Numbered from the stretch's first letter, positions 1 to 9,350 are shown. The stretch: 64,000 nt of DNA from Bacillus swezeyi (GCF_001969815.1 NZ_MRBK01000014.1:1-64000), one strand, 5' to 3'. Notes: a model not told the origin generated them from the letters alone. Numbers and translations: made by a program.

Positions 1-188
1 ATTTAGTAGTTTACATTTGAAACAAAGATAAAAGAGTGAGAAACATGAATTTACAAGTCGGGCTGATCAATATCTGATCGAAAAGACCTAAAAATTGAAC
101 TGTTTTGTTTATCATAAAAGTTTTTAGGAAAGTGTAGCAGGATCAACAATTGGACAAAGCTTTAACATGAATGATAGAAAAAATTCCC

Positions 189-962
189 CTAATAAAATTG
201 GTGGTGCTTCCGGCTTTCCGTCAATGTACGGTTGATGATGTTGATGATATTTTCAGCATGATGATTGATAAAGAAATGATTCCCTTCAAAATAATGAGCT
301 TTAAAGTTTCCATCAGTATGTTTTTTCCAATCTGAGATATCTTGTTCATCCATTGAATCTTCCTTACCGTTGAGAACGGTTATGTCACATTCAATTTTGG
401 CTGCTCTTTCTTGATAAATATAGTTTTCTACCATTTTGAAGTCGCTTTTCAGCAGAGGAATAAACAATTCAAACAGTTCTTCATTATTGATCAGCTCTTC
501 CAGCGTTCCCCCAAGCTCTATGATTTTCTTCTTAAAAACATGATCTGGCAGGTCATGCAGCTTTACTTTTTTCCGTATTCGATTAGGCGCTCTATAGCCC
601 GAGAAAAAAAGATGGGCCGGCATTTTTACATTCGCATTGCTCAATTGATAATAAAGTTCATACGCCAAAAGACTTCCCATGCTATGTCCGAAAACAGCAT
701 AATCATGATTTTTTACTGTGCCTTGGATCTGCTCAAAAATGTCTTGAACCGCTTCTTCCAAGCTTTCATAAAAAGGTTCATTAAAGCGTCTTCCCCGTCC
801 TTTCAGCTGTATCGGATAAATGTCAATGTCCGGATGGACATCGTTTTTCCATGAATAAAATATCACTTCAGATCCTCCGGCATACGGCAAACAAAATAAG
901 ATCATTGTATCATTCACTCCATTTATATATGATTTAATGTGATATTTCAGTGCAGCGCTCAC
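189..962 (-). CDS. type II thioesterase (NRPS/PKS editing type)
   Basis: An alpha/beta hydrolase of the type II thioesterase family, which in non-ribosomal peptide or polyketide systems removes wrong acyl groups from stalled carrier domains. An N-terminal LPYAGG motif (about residues 25-30), the nucleophile in GHSMG (Ser94), an acidic residue in NGKED near 200 and a His in GNHFF near 228 form the expected triad. At 257 residues it is slightly long for the family. The start used is GTG, 11 bases after the MFS stop; an ATG at 905 has a better Shine-Dalgarno sequence (GGAGTG) and would give 238 residues. It is probably co-transcribed with the MFS gene. No synthetase gene is visible, so it may be the edge of a cluster lying to the left. 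AT-rich compared with the yqj genes. Confidence 0.8.
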   Translation of the reverse strand: MSAALKYHIKSYINGVNDTMILFCLPYAGGSEVIFYSWKNDVHPDIDIYPIQLKGRGRRFNEPFYESLEEAVQDIFEQIQGTVKNHDYAVFGHSMGSLLAYELYYQLSNANVKMPAHLFFSGYRAPNRIRKKVKLHDLPDHVFKKKIIELGGTLEELINNEELFELFIPLLKSDFKMVENYIYQERAAKIECDITVLNGKEDSMDEQDISDWKKHTDGNFKAHYFEGNHFFINHHAENIINIINRTLTESRKHHQFY

Positions 963-973
963 ATATTCAACAA

Positions 974-2239
974 TTAATCTATCGTGACGTCAGCTGGCTG
1001 TTTCAACTCTAAAAACTTCGGAAGGATGATCATGTAAAATACGCCGACAACAATGAGGCTGCCTCCGACGAGCCAATAAAGGCTTTCGAGTGCTATAAAT
1101 GCGGGATAGAGCCCTGCAATGAAAAGGAGAGTCAGCGACTGTGACAGCATCATGAGCGGATTGACCCATCCCTGCACTCTTCCCATCATTTTCGGGTTTA
1201 CGATACTTGGTATCCAACCGCCAATCGCAACATTGATACTGGGGAGTGAAAGGGCTATTAAGCATGAACTGACCATATACAGCCAAATATTGCTGACCAG
1301 GGCCCCCGAAATCGTGGCGCTTCCGGAAACAATCAGCGCCAAAATCAAAAGGTGATGGAGCTTTAATTTTTGAGAAAGTATGGATGCAGCGATGCTGCCC
1401 AGCAAGAACCCTGCACCGAACACGATGCCGAGCAGGATGGACATTTCTTCATAGTTTCGGGGAGCAAGCTTGTATTTTAAAATAAACACCTGCATGACCG
1501 AAAGCCCCCCATTTACTACTCCGAAAAGGCTGAATCCTGAAACGAGGGCCAGCAGTAATTTATGATTTAAAATATAGCTGAGGCCAAGTTTAAAATCTTT
1601 CCATACACTTCCTACATTCAATTGTCTAATTGAATGTTTTCCATTCGGCATTCGAACTTCCTTGGTGATCCGGCAGGCTTGAATAAGCAGGCCGCTAACG
1701 ACAAAACTGGCTGCATCAACCATGACGGCGCCTTCTACTCCAAGTGTCCAATAACAAAATACGCCAAGCCCATTGCCGAACAGCATAAATAAGCTGGCCA
1801 CCATTTGATTCAATCCGACAGCCACCGAGTAATCGCCTTCAGATAATATTCCTTGTATGAGAGACGTTTGGGCGGGGGTGAAAAAGCTTTTCACAGCGTT
1901 TCTTAAAAATAACACTGCAAATGTAAACGGCAGCCATTCAATATATAAAGAGAACAGTAATAATATTGATAATGCTGCACAAATCCAGTCGCAATTCTTG
2001 GCGATTTTCTGCCGATCAAACTTATCGGCGAAAACACCGACAAGAAAAAATACAGCCAATGCAGGCAAAGATAGCATCAGCTCTGTTGTCGTGGCATATG
2101 CAGGCTGCTCTGAAAAGCGATCAAGGAGATAAAACAGAAGTGCAGTTAGTCCAATAATTCCTCCCATTTGCGAAGTGAAAGATGCTAAAAAAAGCAGCGC
2201 ATAATTTTTATTTTGAAAAATGGAAAACAGTTTTTGCAT
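974..2239 (-). CDS. MFS exporter (EntS/MFS_3-like)
   Basis: A 421-residue major facilitator protein with about 12 hydrophobic segments and the loop motif GVFADKFDRQK between helices 2 and 3, typical of drug/siderophore exporters. The start ATG follows GGGGGTCCCT. It lies directly upstream of the thioesterase, so export of a peptide or polyketide product, or of a siderophore, is a reasonable inference; the substrate cannot be read from sequence. The 3' neighbour begins 11 bases later, indicating one transcript. Not part of the B. subtilis 168 yqj region as I recall it. Confidence 0.8.
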   Translation of the reverse strand: MQKLFSIFQNKNYALLFLASFTSQMGGIIGLTALLFYLLDRFSEQPAYATTTELMLSLPALAVFFLVGVFADKFDRQKIAKNCDWICAALSILLLFSLYIEWLPFTFAVLFLRNAVKSFFTPAQTSLIQGILSEGDYSVAVGLNQMVASLFMLFGNGLGVFCYWTLGVEGAVMVDAASFVVSGLLIQACRITKEVRMPNGKHSIRQLNVGSVWKDFKLGLSYILNHKLLLALVSGFSLFGVVNGGLSVMQVFILKYKLAPRNYEEMSILLGIVFGAGFLLGSIAASILSQKLKLHHLLILALIVSGSATISGALVSNIWLYMVSSCLIALSLPSINVAIGGWIPSIVNPKMMGRVQGWVNPLMMLSQSLTLLFIAGLYPAFIALESLYWLVGGSLIVVGVFYMIILPKFLELKQPADVTID

Positions 2240-2748
2240 AGGGACCCCCTTATTTGTTTTTCAACATGCTATGTAGACACTTTTTCAGACAATCCGTTTC
2301 TGTTTGTTATTTCAAGAAAATGACGCCCGCTATTCTGTCACCTCCCCGCCTCTCATTTTTAATTTTTTCTGCTCCGCTTCTATTGTTTAATATTCGGCAG
2401 ATGTCGTATTTTACATGTAGAATCTTGTATACCATGATGTTTTCTACACCTTATATTCCTCTTCAAAAATACAATTGTTCATCTAAAAAAGCGAAATTTA
2501 CATATATCACCCCTCTAATTTACAATGTCTATAAAAAAATGAAAATAATTCTAAGGTTATAGGTTCGTTCTATTTCAACAATATCCTCTATTCATATTCA
2601 ATTTTTTAGAAAATCTCCTTTCTCAAAAATAAATATTATATAAATAAAATGAAATTTAAATAAAAAACGCTTCCTGTATGCATGTCTGCCCCATCAGGTG
2701 CAACTGACAATTCCTCATACGGGAAGCATTTGAATCATATTCAATCTC
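2240..2748. other. intergenic region, AT-rich
   Basis: About 500 bases with no convincing gene. It should carry the leftward promoter of the MFS-thioesterase pair near its left end and the terminator of the DUF3189 gene at its right end. A reading frame at 2254-2562 (+) has low-complexity, hydrophobic composition and no good ribosome binding site, and I do not call it. Confidence 0.5.
2655..2735 (-). terminator. long-loop terminator after the DUF3189 gene
   Basis: On the minus strand a stem AATGCTTCCCGTATG pairs with CATACAGGAAGCGTT (about 13 of 15 positions) across a loop of about 42 bases and is followed by a T run. The stem sits right after the DUF3189 stop. The loop is unusually long for a simple terminator. 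Confidence 0.6.
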
Positions 2749-3270
2749 TCATTTCACAGACTGGCTCATAAAGCCGTTGTCGAGCACTTCAATCAAAGAC
2801 GAGGTTGTTTTGGCATGAGCTTTCGTACGCTCAACCAGTTTGATGATGTCTTTATAGGCTTGCTGTGAACCTAAAACCAATAAAGGGACTCCAAGCGGAT
2901 CGATTTTCAGCCTCCTGGAAAACAAGCCTCCAAATGTCATAGCCAAAGGCACTGTGGGGGACGTGTTTGAAAAAATCACTTTCTCGTCCAGCATTTCATT
3001 TTTTTCAAACCGCTCAAGAACACACCGCATTGCCGGAATGACAGCTTTTGACGAACCTCTGCCGATGGTATACACCTCGCTGCCTTCTTCATCAAGGCCG
3101 TGAAAGATTAATTTCCCCATTTCTTTCGGGGTTAATCGATTAAAACAATCCGTGTTTAAAATTTCGTTTTTGGTCGGCTTTCTGCCGAACGGAAGTTTTT
3201 TAAGATGATAAGCGGCGGCCAGGGCAGATGAATGGGTGCCGCCATAACAGTTATAAATATAGATCAACAT
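2749..3270 (-). CDS. DUF3189 family protein
   Basis: About 173 residues starting MLIYIYNCYGGTHSS, an N-terminal signature I associate with DUF3189 proteins of Bacillus; function unknown. A GxGSSKAVIPAM segment (about 72-83) and a short hydrophobic C-terminal half are visible, with no signal peptide. The start chosen is the ATG at 3270, six bases after GGAGG; an upstream in-frame GTG lies within that spacer. The next gene upstream on the same strand is the poly-gamma-glutamate hydrolase, 52 bases away, so the two may be co-transcribed. Confidence 0.6.
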   Translation of the reverse strand: MLIYIYNCYGGTHSSALAAAYHLKKLPFGRKPTKNEILNTDCFNRLTPKEMGKLIFHGLDEEGSEVYTIGRGSSKAVIPAMRCVLERFEKNEMLDEKVIFSNTSPTVPLAMTFGGLFSRRLKIDPLGVPLLVLGSQQAYKDIIKLVERTKAHAKTTSSLIEVLDNGFMSQSVK

Positions 3271-3322
3271 GCTCACCCTCCGCTTGACGTCTTGCCTTTA
3301 ATGTGGCCCAAACATACATTTC

Positions 3323-4048
3323 TTATTTATATCTTTCTTCCAGCACTTCTTTAATCGCTGCGGCATAATCATAAAACAATTTATTATAGGAGCTTTCCCT
3401 CGTCCACAGTCCAAACCGCGAAAAAAAAGCCTCCCGTTGAGGAGTGCTGATCTCCAATTGAATGCTTAAACCTGTTTTGCATTTGTTATTCAGATTCTCC
3501 GGATCTGTTCCGGCAAATTTGTGGTTTTCCCCCACCAGTTCGACAGAAAAGCCATGTTCCTCCAACGCATCGGCAATTGCTTGGCCGCCCTCCCTGTCTG
3601 TTCCTCCTACAAGGGTATGCTCTTCTGTATCATCATATCCGTGAAAGGCTAAAACATAACGGTGTTCACTGACTTTTTCCAGCGCTGTCGGCTCATCGAA
3701 ATGATTGCTCGTAACATGCAGATCCCAATTTTGCGCTGGTTTTATTCCTTCAAACAAATAGGTTGTATACTCATTGCTGAAGGCATGTACAAGTTCGCTG
3801 ACTCCGCCTTCGATCCCGCCGCCGTGCGGGGATAAAATCAGCAGATCAGTTCCCATGTCTGTATACTCTATACGGTAATCCTCACCTTCTATTTCGTTTT
3901 CAGCAAGCTCTGCAAAGTTTGCGTACTTATCGAGAATTCCAGACGCTTGGCTATTCGTCGGGCATTGACAAATGACGGCTGTGCACACTCCCATTATCAA
4001 CCATATGATGCATCGTTTTTTCATCAATTGGTTCCATTTTTCCTGCAA
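3323..4048 (-). CDS. secreted poly-gamma-glutamate hydrolase (PghP/YoqZ-type)
   Basis: Resembles the zinc-dependent poly-gamma-glutamate hydrolase family first known from Bacillus phages (PghP) and the YoqZ/YmaC type. SPHGGGIE and AFHGYDD motifs probably carry the metal-binding His and Glu residues. The N-terminus has basic residues followed by a hydrophobic stretch (KKRCIIWLIMGVCTAVICQC), a likely signal peptide, so the enzyme would act outside the cell on poly-gamma-glutamate capsule. The start is uncertain: AAGGAG precedes an in-frame TTG at 4048, which I use; an ATG at 4066 has no clear ribosome binding site and another ATG at 4024 a weak one. Confidence 0.7.
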   Translation of the reverse strand: MQEKWNQLMKKRCIIWLIMGVCTAVICQCPTNSQASGILDKYANFAELAENEIEGEDYRIEYTDMGTDLLILSPHGGGIEGGVSELVHAFSNEYTTYLFEGIKPAQNWDLHVTSNHFDEPTALEKVSEHRYVLAFHGYDDTEEHTLVGGTDREGGQAIADALEEHGFSVELVGENHKFAGTDPENLNNKCKTGLSIQLEISTPQREAFFSRFGLWTRESSYNKLFYDYAAAIKEVLEERYK

Positions 4049-4066
4049 CGTTAGAAACTCCTTCAT

Positions 4067-4530
4067 TATTGTATTTTGTGCTGCGTTTTACTTCCTCTCA
4101 ATTCGCCCTAAACAGAGATACTTTCGAAAAATTGGTAAATATTTACTTATAATGTTCGCTCATTTGCCATTTTATATAACGAGAACGACGGAATGAAAGC
4201 GACCTTTACCTTATTTTTCACGAGAGGTCCGTACGTGTTTCCTGAGGCACAGAATCTATTTTGGAGCGCAGTTTTTATATCGATCGCCTTACACTGTCCA
4301 GGTGCCTTTAGATCACCGGGAGGATAAAGTTTGAAGAGGGCATTCGTTTCCTATTTTCAAGGGGGATAAAGTCTTCCTGCTTTTATATGATATATTGCAT
4401 CACCCATTTTAGCTGAACAAGGATAATCTTAATAAAAAAAACAGACTTGCCTCAGGCAAATCTGTTCCCTTAAAGTATAATCGGAGCTCCAGCTCTCAAT
4501 AAACTGCCATTCTGTATTTTATCGACAACC
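4067..4530. other. intergenic region
   Basis: About 460 bases. It holds the upstream region of the poly-gamma-glutamate hydrolase gene at the left and the yqjP-yqjQ terminator at the right (4433-4475). I see no gene in it. Confidence 0.5.
4430..4475 (-). terminator. terminator after yqjQ
   Basis: Minus strand: AACAGATTTGCC, a GAG loop segment and GGCAAGTCTGTT form a stem followed by an uninterrupted T run. It ends the yqjP-yqjQ transcript. Confidence 0.8.
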
Positions 4531-5313
4531 CTATTTTTTATGAAAGGCGTTTCGGCCGGCTTTTTCAATGAGAGCCGGAAACAGCTGGTAGAGTTTGCTG
4601 ATGCCGTTCATCCAGCCCGGCAGATTGATTTCGCGCTTGTTCGTCATCATAATCGAAACGATTTTCCCGGCCACTTGATCAGGGTCAAGCATCCACTTGC
4701 CGACGCTTTTCACGTACTCTCCTTTTCGATCAGCTCTTTTGAAAAACTCGGTTTTGATCGGTCCCGGATTCACCGTTGTCACGTAGACCCCTGTTTCTGA
4801 AAGCTCCATTCTGAGACTGTTGGAATAGCCGAGCACCGCATGTTTTGTCGCAGTGTAAAGGCTTGACTTCGGTGTTGCAATTTTACCGGCCTGTGAAGCG
4901 ATGTTGATAATATGGCCGCTGTTTTGCGCGATCATATGAGGGAGCGCCATCTTCGTGCAAGCGATCAAGCCAAAGACATTGACTTCAAACATCGATTTCA
5001 TATCTTCAAGAGACGCTTCGAGGGCAGGTTCGAAAATGCCGAAACCCGCATTATTGACAAGAATGTCAATCGGCCCGATCGTTTGAAACACCGCTTCAAT
5101 TTCATCCGTCCTGCTGACATCTAAAACGATCGTTCGGCACTTTGCATCAAGTTCATCAGACATTCTTTGCTTCAATGCATCAAGGCGTTCTTCTCTGCGC
5201 GCCGCCAGAATCACTTCTGCTCCTTCCCTGGCGGAATAATAAGCGATCCGCTCACCAAGACCGCCGGAGGCGCCTGTAATCAGAATCCTTTTGTCTTTTA
5301 AACTTCTTCCCAT
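4531..5313 (-). CDS. yqjQ: short-chain dehydrogenase YqjQ
   Basis: Classical SDR fold: dinucleotide motif ITGASGGLG near residue 14, NNAG near 90, catalytic Ser in NIASQAGK and YTATKHA (Tyr-x-x-x-Lys). 260 residues. It matches B. subtilis YqjQ in sequence and in being downstream of yqjP; the substrate is unknown. The ATG at 5313 follows AGGTGA; an in-frame GTG three codons earlier overlaps the ribosome binding site and is rejected. The gap from the yqjP stop is 9 bases, so the two are one operon. Confidence 0.88.
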   Translation of the reverse strand: MGRSLKDKRILITGASGGLGERIAYYSAREGAEVILAARREERLDALKQRMSDELDAKCRTIVLDVSRTDEIEAVFQTIGPIDILVNNAGFGIFEPALEASLEDMKSMFEVNVFGLIACTKMALPHMIAQNSGHIINIASQAGKIATPKSSLYTATKHAVLGYSNSLRMELSETGVYVTTVNPGPIKTEFFKRADRKGEYVKSVGKWMLDPDQVAGKIVSIMMTNKREINLPGWMNGISKLYQLFPALIEKAGRNAFHKK

Positions 5314-5322
5314 TTTCTTCAC

Positions 5323-6279
5323 CTACTTTGTACAATAATAAAGGATACCGTCTTTTTCATTGCTAGTCATGCGGCCGCGCGATTCCAAATCATCGAGCTG
5401 CCCGACCGTTTCAGACATTGTTAAAAACAGCTCTTTCTCATAGACGGCGGGAAACAGCTTTCGGCATAGTTCAAATGCGGTTTGCGGACTTTCAGCAAGC
5501 AGCCGGTACACCTCTTCCGCCCTGTTTTGCTGTTTTTCCAGCCGTCTTGCAATAAGCTCTTGAATAGCGGTTATTTTTTCGCCGTGCCCCGGAAACATAA
5601 CCCGTACAGGAAGCTCAAGCAGCCGTTTAAGCGAGGCCACATAATCCAGGAGCGGAGCCTGACGTTTTTCACTTGTTTGGGGCATTTCCAATAAAGGATT
5701 GGAAGAAGACGGCTTTAACAGCAAATCTCCGCCGATCATGCTTCCGTTTCCCTCATGCAAGAGGACAATATGGGAAGATGCATGACCTGGTGTTTCCAAG
5801 ACCCGCCACCCTTCAAGCCCATCAATCTGAGACCCTTCTAAAATGGTTTCCGTCAATGACCGCTGACAGGAAAACCGGTATGATCGCTTCACTGTAAGAC
5901 TTAGTAAACCCATGTCGACAGGTACGCCGAGCTGTTTAAATAAATATGTAAAAAAGGACTGCTGGTTTTCGATAAAAACGGGATTTTTGCTGATATACGG
6001 TTCATTGAACGGATGGCCGATAATCTTTACGCCGTCAGGAAATTCATCCAGCAGTCCGACGTGGTCTGCGTGATGATGGGTCAGGACCACCTGGTCGATG
6101 TCGCTTAATGTGAACCCCAGCCCGCTAAGCCTGTTCTTTAAAACATCGGCAGCTTCCTTTGTTTTCGGACCTGCATCAATCAATGTCAGCGCCTCTCCTT
6201 TTATCAAATAAATGTTGACGTCTCCGACTGCAAAAGGAGTCGGCAGCGAAATGGGTATGATCCTTTCATCTGTTATCAT
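5323..6279 (-). CDS. yqjP: MBL-fold metallohydrolase YqjP
   Basis: 318-residue metallo-beta-lactamase-fold protein. The motif THHHADHVG (about 67-75), later metal ligands in ETPGHASSH and FPGHGE, and a C-terminal winged-helix-like tail match the family that includes YqjP. It probably hydrolyses a thioester or ester; the substrate is not known. ATG preceded by GAGGAATGAGGAG. First gene of the yqjP-yqjQ pair and divergent from proI. Confidence 0.88.
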   Translation of the reverse strand: MITDERIIPISLPTPFAVGDVNIYLIKGEALTLIDAGPKTKEAADVLKNRLSGLGFTLSDIDQVVLTHHHADHVGLLDEFPDGVKIIGHPFNEPYISKNPVFIENQQSFFTYLFKQLGVPVDMGLLSLTVKRSYRFSCQRSLTETILEGSQIDGLEGWRVLETPGHASSHIVLLHEGNGSMIGGDLLLKPSSSNPLLEMPQTSEKRQAPLLDYVASLKRLLELPVRVMFPGHGEKITAIQELIARRLEKQQNRAEEVYRLLAESPQTAFELCRKLFPAVYEKELFLTMSETVGQLDDLESRGRMTSNEKDGILYYCTK

Positions 6280-6364
6280 ATTCTTCTCCTCATTCCTCGC
6301 AAATTGATGTTGATCATATTTTACCTTTTTCTCCCGCGTGTGTCATTTTTGCTTCAAATGCCTG

Positions 6365-6394
6365 TTGACATATGCTCTTCCCTCATAGCATAAT
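6365..6394 (+). promoter_or_regulatory. sigma-A promoter of the T-box-proI transcript
   Basis: TTGACA (6365-6370), an 18-base spacer and CATAAT (6389-6394), placed about 30 bases before the T-box leader begins. Confidence 0.6.
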
Positions 6395-6424
6395 GAACAA
6401 CAAACATATGATGCTAAAATGACA

Positions 6425-6646
6425 GAAGACGCAATGAAGAGGAATAGTAAACAGGCAATGGCTGAAAGAGAGTGAAATTCCCGGCTGAAAGATTTCACAG
6501 CCCGCTTTCCTGTTGAACCTGCCCTCAGAGCGCTTAGGCAAACCTAAACGTTTCCCGCGTTATGGGACAAGAGCTGAGCATGGATATGCTAATTTAGGTG
6601 GTACCGCGAAACCTTTTCGTCCTTTAAGAAGACGGAGAGGTTTTTT
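6425..6646 (+). promoter_or_regulatory. T-box leader (tRNA-Pro) controlling proI
   Basis: The conserved T-box sequence TTTAGGTGGTACCGCG is at 6593-6608. Stem I shows the AGTA motif (near 6446), an ACAGG/CCTGT stem, and on the 3' side of the internal loop GAA followed by CCT (6518-6520) and a purine, so the specifier reads proline. The leader ends in an AAACC...GGTTTTTT hairpin with a T run (6608-6646). Known logic: uncharged tRNA-Pro stabilises the antiterminator, so proI is made when proline is short. Confidence 0.92.
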
Positions 6647-6669
6647 GTTTGGCAGAAGGAGGAAACAAG

Positions 6670-7491
6670 ATGAAGCGAATTGGATTTATCGGAGCAGGTT
6701 CGATGACCGAAGCGATGATCAAAGGACTTGTCAAAAAGGGTTCGGTTGAACCGGGACAGATTGCCGCTACAAATCATTCAAACAGCGCCCGGTTAGAGAA
6801 GCTTGAGAAGACATACGGGATTCGCGGCGAATCAGATACAGCAAAAATCATCGATTTTTCGGATACAGTTGTTTTAGCAATGAAACCGAAGGATGCTGCA
6901 AACGGCATTGCCGGCATCAGGCCTTACTTAAAAGAAGGACAGCTTTTGATCTCGATTCTTGCCGGCATTCCGATTCATACCATACAGCATTATGCAGGAC
7001 AGGAACTGCCGATTGTCAGAGCGATGCCAAATACATCGGCATCCATTCAAAAATCAGCTACTGCTTTCGCAGTCAGTCCGCTCGTCTCAAAGGAACAGAT
7101 TCGGGAAGCAGCCGATCTTTTTGCAGCGATCGGCAGTGTGACAATTGTTGAAGAGGCCGCTCTCGATGCGGTAACAGCCATTGCAGGAAGCGGTCCAGCT
7201 TTTGTTTATCGTTTTGTTGAAGCAATGGAAGCAGCTGCGCGGGAATTGGACCTTGATGAACAGACAGCTAAAAAGCTTATCATCGATATGATGACAGGAG
7301 CGGCCAAAATGCTGGAAACCGGAAGAGACCCTTCTTTAATGCGAAGGGACATCACCAGCCCAGGGGGTACGACAGAAGCCGGCATTCAAATTCTTGATGA
7401 GCTTCAATTTGAAGAAACCGTGATATCATGCGTGAAAGAAGCGGCTCATCGCTCTGCTGAAATCAGGGAGCAGTTTGCGGTGAAAATATAA
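6670..7491 (+). CDS. proI: pyrroline-5-carboxylate reductase
   Basis: Reduces 1-pyrroline-5-carboxylate to L-proline with NAD(P)H, the last step of proline synthesis. Rossmann motif GFIGAGSMTEAM at the N-terminus, AGSGPAF in the middle, and the family signature TSPGGTTEAGI near the C-terminus. About 273 residues, normal for ProI/ProC. The ATG at 6670 sits after AAGGAGG; an upstream TTG is not needed. The proline T-box directly upstream confirms the pathway. Confidence 0.95.
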   Translation: MKRIGFIGAGSMTEAMIKGLVKKGSVEPGQIAATNHSNSARLEKLEKTYGIRGESDTAKIIDFSDTVVLAMKPKDAANGIAGIRPYLKEGQLLISILAGIPIHTIQHYAGQELPIVRAMPNTSASIQKSATAFAVSPLVSKEQIREAADLFAAIGSVTIVEEAALDAVTAIAGSGPAFVYRFVEAMEAAARELDLDEQTAKKLIIDMMTGAAKMLETGRDPSLMRRDITSPGGTTEAGIQILDELQFEETVISCVKEAAHRSAEIREQFAVKI

Positions 7492-7493
7492 AA

Positions 7494-7530
7494 AAAGCCG
7501 GAACAATTTTGATCTTGTTCCGGTTTTTTT
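7494..7530. terminator. bidirectional terminator proI / yqjN
   Basis: AAGCCGGAACAA pairs with TTGTTCCGGTTT across an 8-base loop, with A runs on one side and T runs on the other, so it can serve both convergent genes. Confidence 0.9.
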
Positions 7531-7563
7531 ATGTTCTTTTGGGATAAAGACATATTCGCCCGA

Positions 7564-9171
7564 TCACTGCAGCAATTTGCGAATCGCAAGCTGGAGCAAA
7601 TCAGGCAGCTGCCCGAATGAAAAAGACATATGGAGCCGCTCTGTCCATTTATGCGGATCTTTGCCGGCGGGGCCGATATTGATGACCGGCACAAACAGCG
7701 CGTTCTTCCGTCCGGAAGGCAGTGAATAGCCTTGATTAAACAGCGGCATGTTGGCTGTAAAGGCGTCAACCGACTGTTTTTGCAGCTGGAGATAGCTTAA
7801 ATCCGAGAGTCCGGGAAAATATTGAACTTCTTTAAATTCAAGCCCGTACCGTTGAGCCGCATATTCTGCAACATCGCCGATCACCGCACGGATGAGCGGG
7901 TCATCTTTTGAAGAAACGGCAGGATAAAACGGCGGGCTGTAAAACAAAACGATCAACGGTGCATCTTCCTTGCAGAGCGAGGCTAGTTCAGAAACGATTT
8001 TCGTTGAAAAATCCCGGTCTCCAAGCTCCCCTCTGTTGGCGAATGCAAAATTAAGAATGCGCTCCGTCTCAGCCTTGCCGGCTTTTTTTTCGGCCCTGTT
8101 CCACAGCTCCTCAAATGTCAGCACAGTGACGCGGCGCTCAATTGGCGTAAATGAGTCAAACCGCTGATAATCGAGTGTTTTATGTTCAATATTCGTTTTG
8201 ATGTTGATGGCCGCTTTTTTAGCGGTGTCCAACAACATCTTATGAAGCTCCCCAGGCGACCGTTTCATCGTCAGCACATTGAACAGCGACACAGCCGTAT
8301 GCGGAGTCTGTACAGAGTAGGCCTCCTTCAAATCTTTTTGCATCAGATTGACCGGAGGAGGTGTAACTTCTCCGTCTGCTTCTTCGCAATATCCGGCATT
8401 TAATTCAAGAAGCCGGTTAATTTCAGATACCATTAAATTTGCATTTAATCCTGAAAACGGTTCGCCCACATGGGTTTCAATTCCTTTGCAGAAAAAACCG
8501 GCCAGCACTTTGCCGATGCTTCCTGAATATACGTACTGCTTCTGATCTCCCGGATATTTTTCAAACATCGGCTCGCAGTTTAAACAAGATGTATAGTGAA
8601 GCTCAAACTCTTTTTCCCATGCTTTCAGCACTGGCACCGCCTCAAGCATCCCCTGTGAATTGACCTCTTCATCGGGAACTGATATTAGAAGAAGATTTCC
8701 GTCAAATTCTCCGTTCATGGCCCGTTCAAGCATGGAAAACTGAACCGTGAGGCCGGCTTTCATGTCCATGCTTCCTCTTCCAAACAGCCAATCGCCGCTC
8801 TCCAAATCTTTTTTGGCTCGCTCTGGCAGCAATTCTTTTTTTTCAGCCAATGAATCCATTAACTCCACCGGCTTGCATGCCATATGTTTGAATTCCCCGT
8901 AGTCTGCCGTATCGACGACATCAAAATGGCTCAGCAAGAGCACTGTATTTTGTTTCGCCTCTTTTTTGACAAGAGCGGTCAAAAAAGAGCGGCCGTCTTT
9001 CATCGGATGAAGTTTTAAATGCTCAGGATGTTTTTGAAAGTAAGTACAATCCTTTAATAAATAGTACATATACTCCGCAAGCGCTACTTCCCCGACTGTG
9101 CCTGATATGCTTTCATATTGAATGAGAGAAATTAACAGCTGCTTTAATTCTTCTTCTGTCTGCCACTTCAC
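7564..9171 (-). CDS. yqjN: M20 family peptidase YqjN
   Basis: About 535 residues, M20/M28-type amidohydrolase resembling B. subtilis YqjN, likely a cytosolic amino-acyl amidase or dipeptidase. LLLSHFDVVDT carries the first metal-binding His-x-Asp, and GRGSMDMKAG and DEEVNSQG supply the bridging Asp and the Glu residues. A GTG at 9171, eight bases after GGGGGG, gives an N-terminus (KWQTEEELKQ) like the B. subtilis protein; the longer frame to 9213 adds an unlikely extension. The true substrate is unknown. Confidence 0.85.
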   Translation of the reverse strand: MKWQTEEELKQLLISLIQYESISGTVGEVALAEYMYYLLKDCTYFQKHPEHLKLHPMKDGRSFLTALVKKEAKQNTVLLLSHFDVVDTADYGEFKHMACKPVELMDSLAEKKELLPERAKKDLESGDWLFGRGSMDMKAGLTVQFSMLERAMNGEFDGNLLLISVPDEEVNSQGMLEAVPVLKAWEKEFELHYTSCLNCEPMFEKYPGDQKQYVYSGSIGKVLAGFFCKGIETHVGEPFSGLNANLMVSEINRLLELNAGYCEEADGEVTPPPVNLMQKDLKEAYSVQTPHTAVSLFNVLTMKRSPGELHKMLLDTAKKAAINIKTNIEHKTLDYQRFDSFTPIERRVTVLTFEELWNRAEKKAGKAETERILNFAFANRGELGDRDFSTKIVSELASLCKEDAPLIVLFYSPPFYPAVSSKDDPLIRAVIGDVAEYAAQRYGLEFKEVQYFPGLSDLSYLQLQKQSVDAFTANMPLFNQGYSLPSGRKNALFVPVINIGPAGKDPHKWTERLHMSFSFGQLPDLLQLAIRKLLQ

Positions 9172-9290
9172 GAAGCAAGCCCCCCTCGTTCCCTGTGATG
9201 TATTCCATATCATATTTTGCCAAAAATAGAATATGAATGGTTTTATTGTACTGAAGATTCTTTCTTTTGAGAATGACTTGAGCAGTTTAT

Positions 9291-9319
9291 ATGACGAGAA
9301 TGGTCATAATTGGTATAAT
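9291..9319 (+). promoter_or_regulatory. extended -10 promoter of yqjM
   Basis: TGGTATAAT with the -10 hexamer at 9314-9319 (extended TGn form). The matching -35 position has a poor hexamer. It lies about 30 bases before the yqjM start. Confidence 0.5.
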
Positions 9320-9350
9320 CGATTCGAAAACTTACGGGAGGCGAAAGAGA

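Noticed and set aside
189-2239. Bacitracin or fengycin operon identity for the thioesterase-MFS pair
   Set aside because: No adenylation or condensation domain is visible in the window; a type II thioesterase alone does not identify the product.
2254-2562. 102-codon open frame (+)
   Set aside because: Low-complexity hydrophobic composition and no ribosome binding site; lies in an AT-rich intergenic gap.
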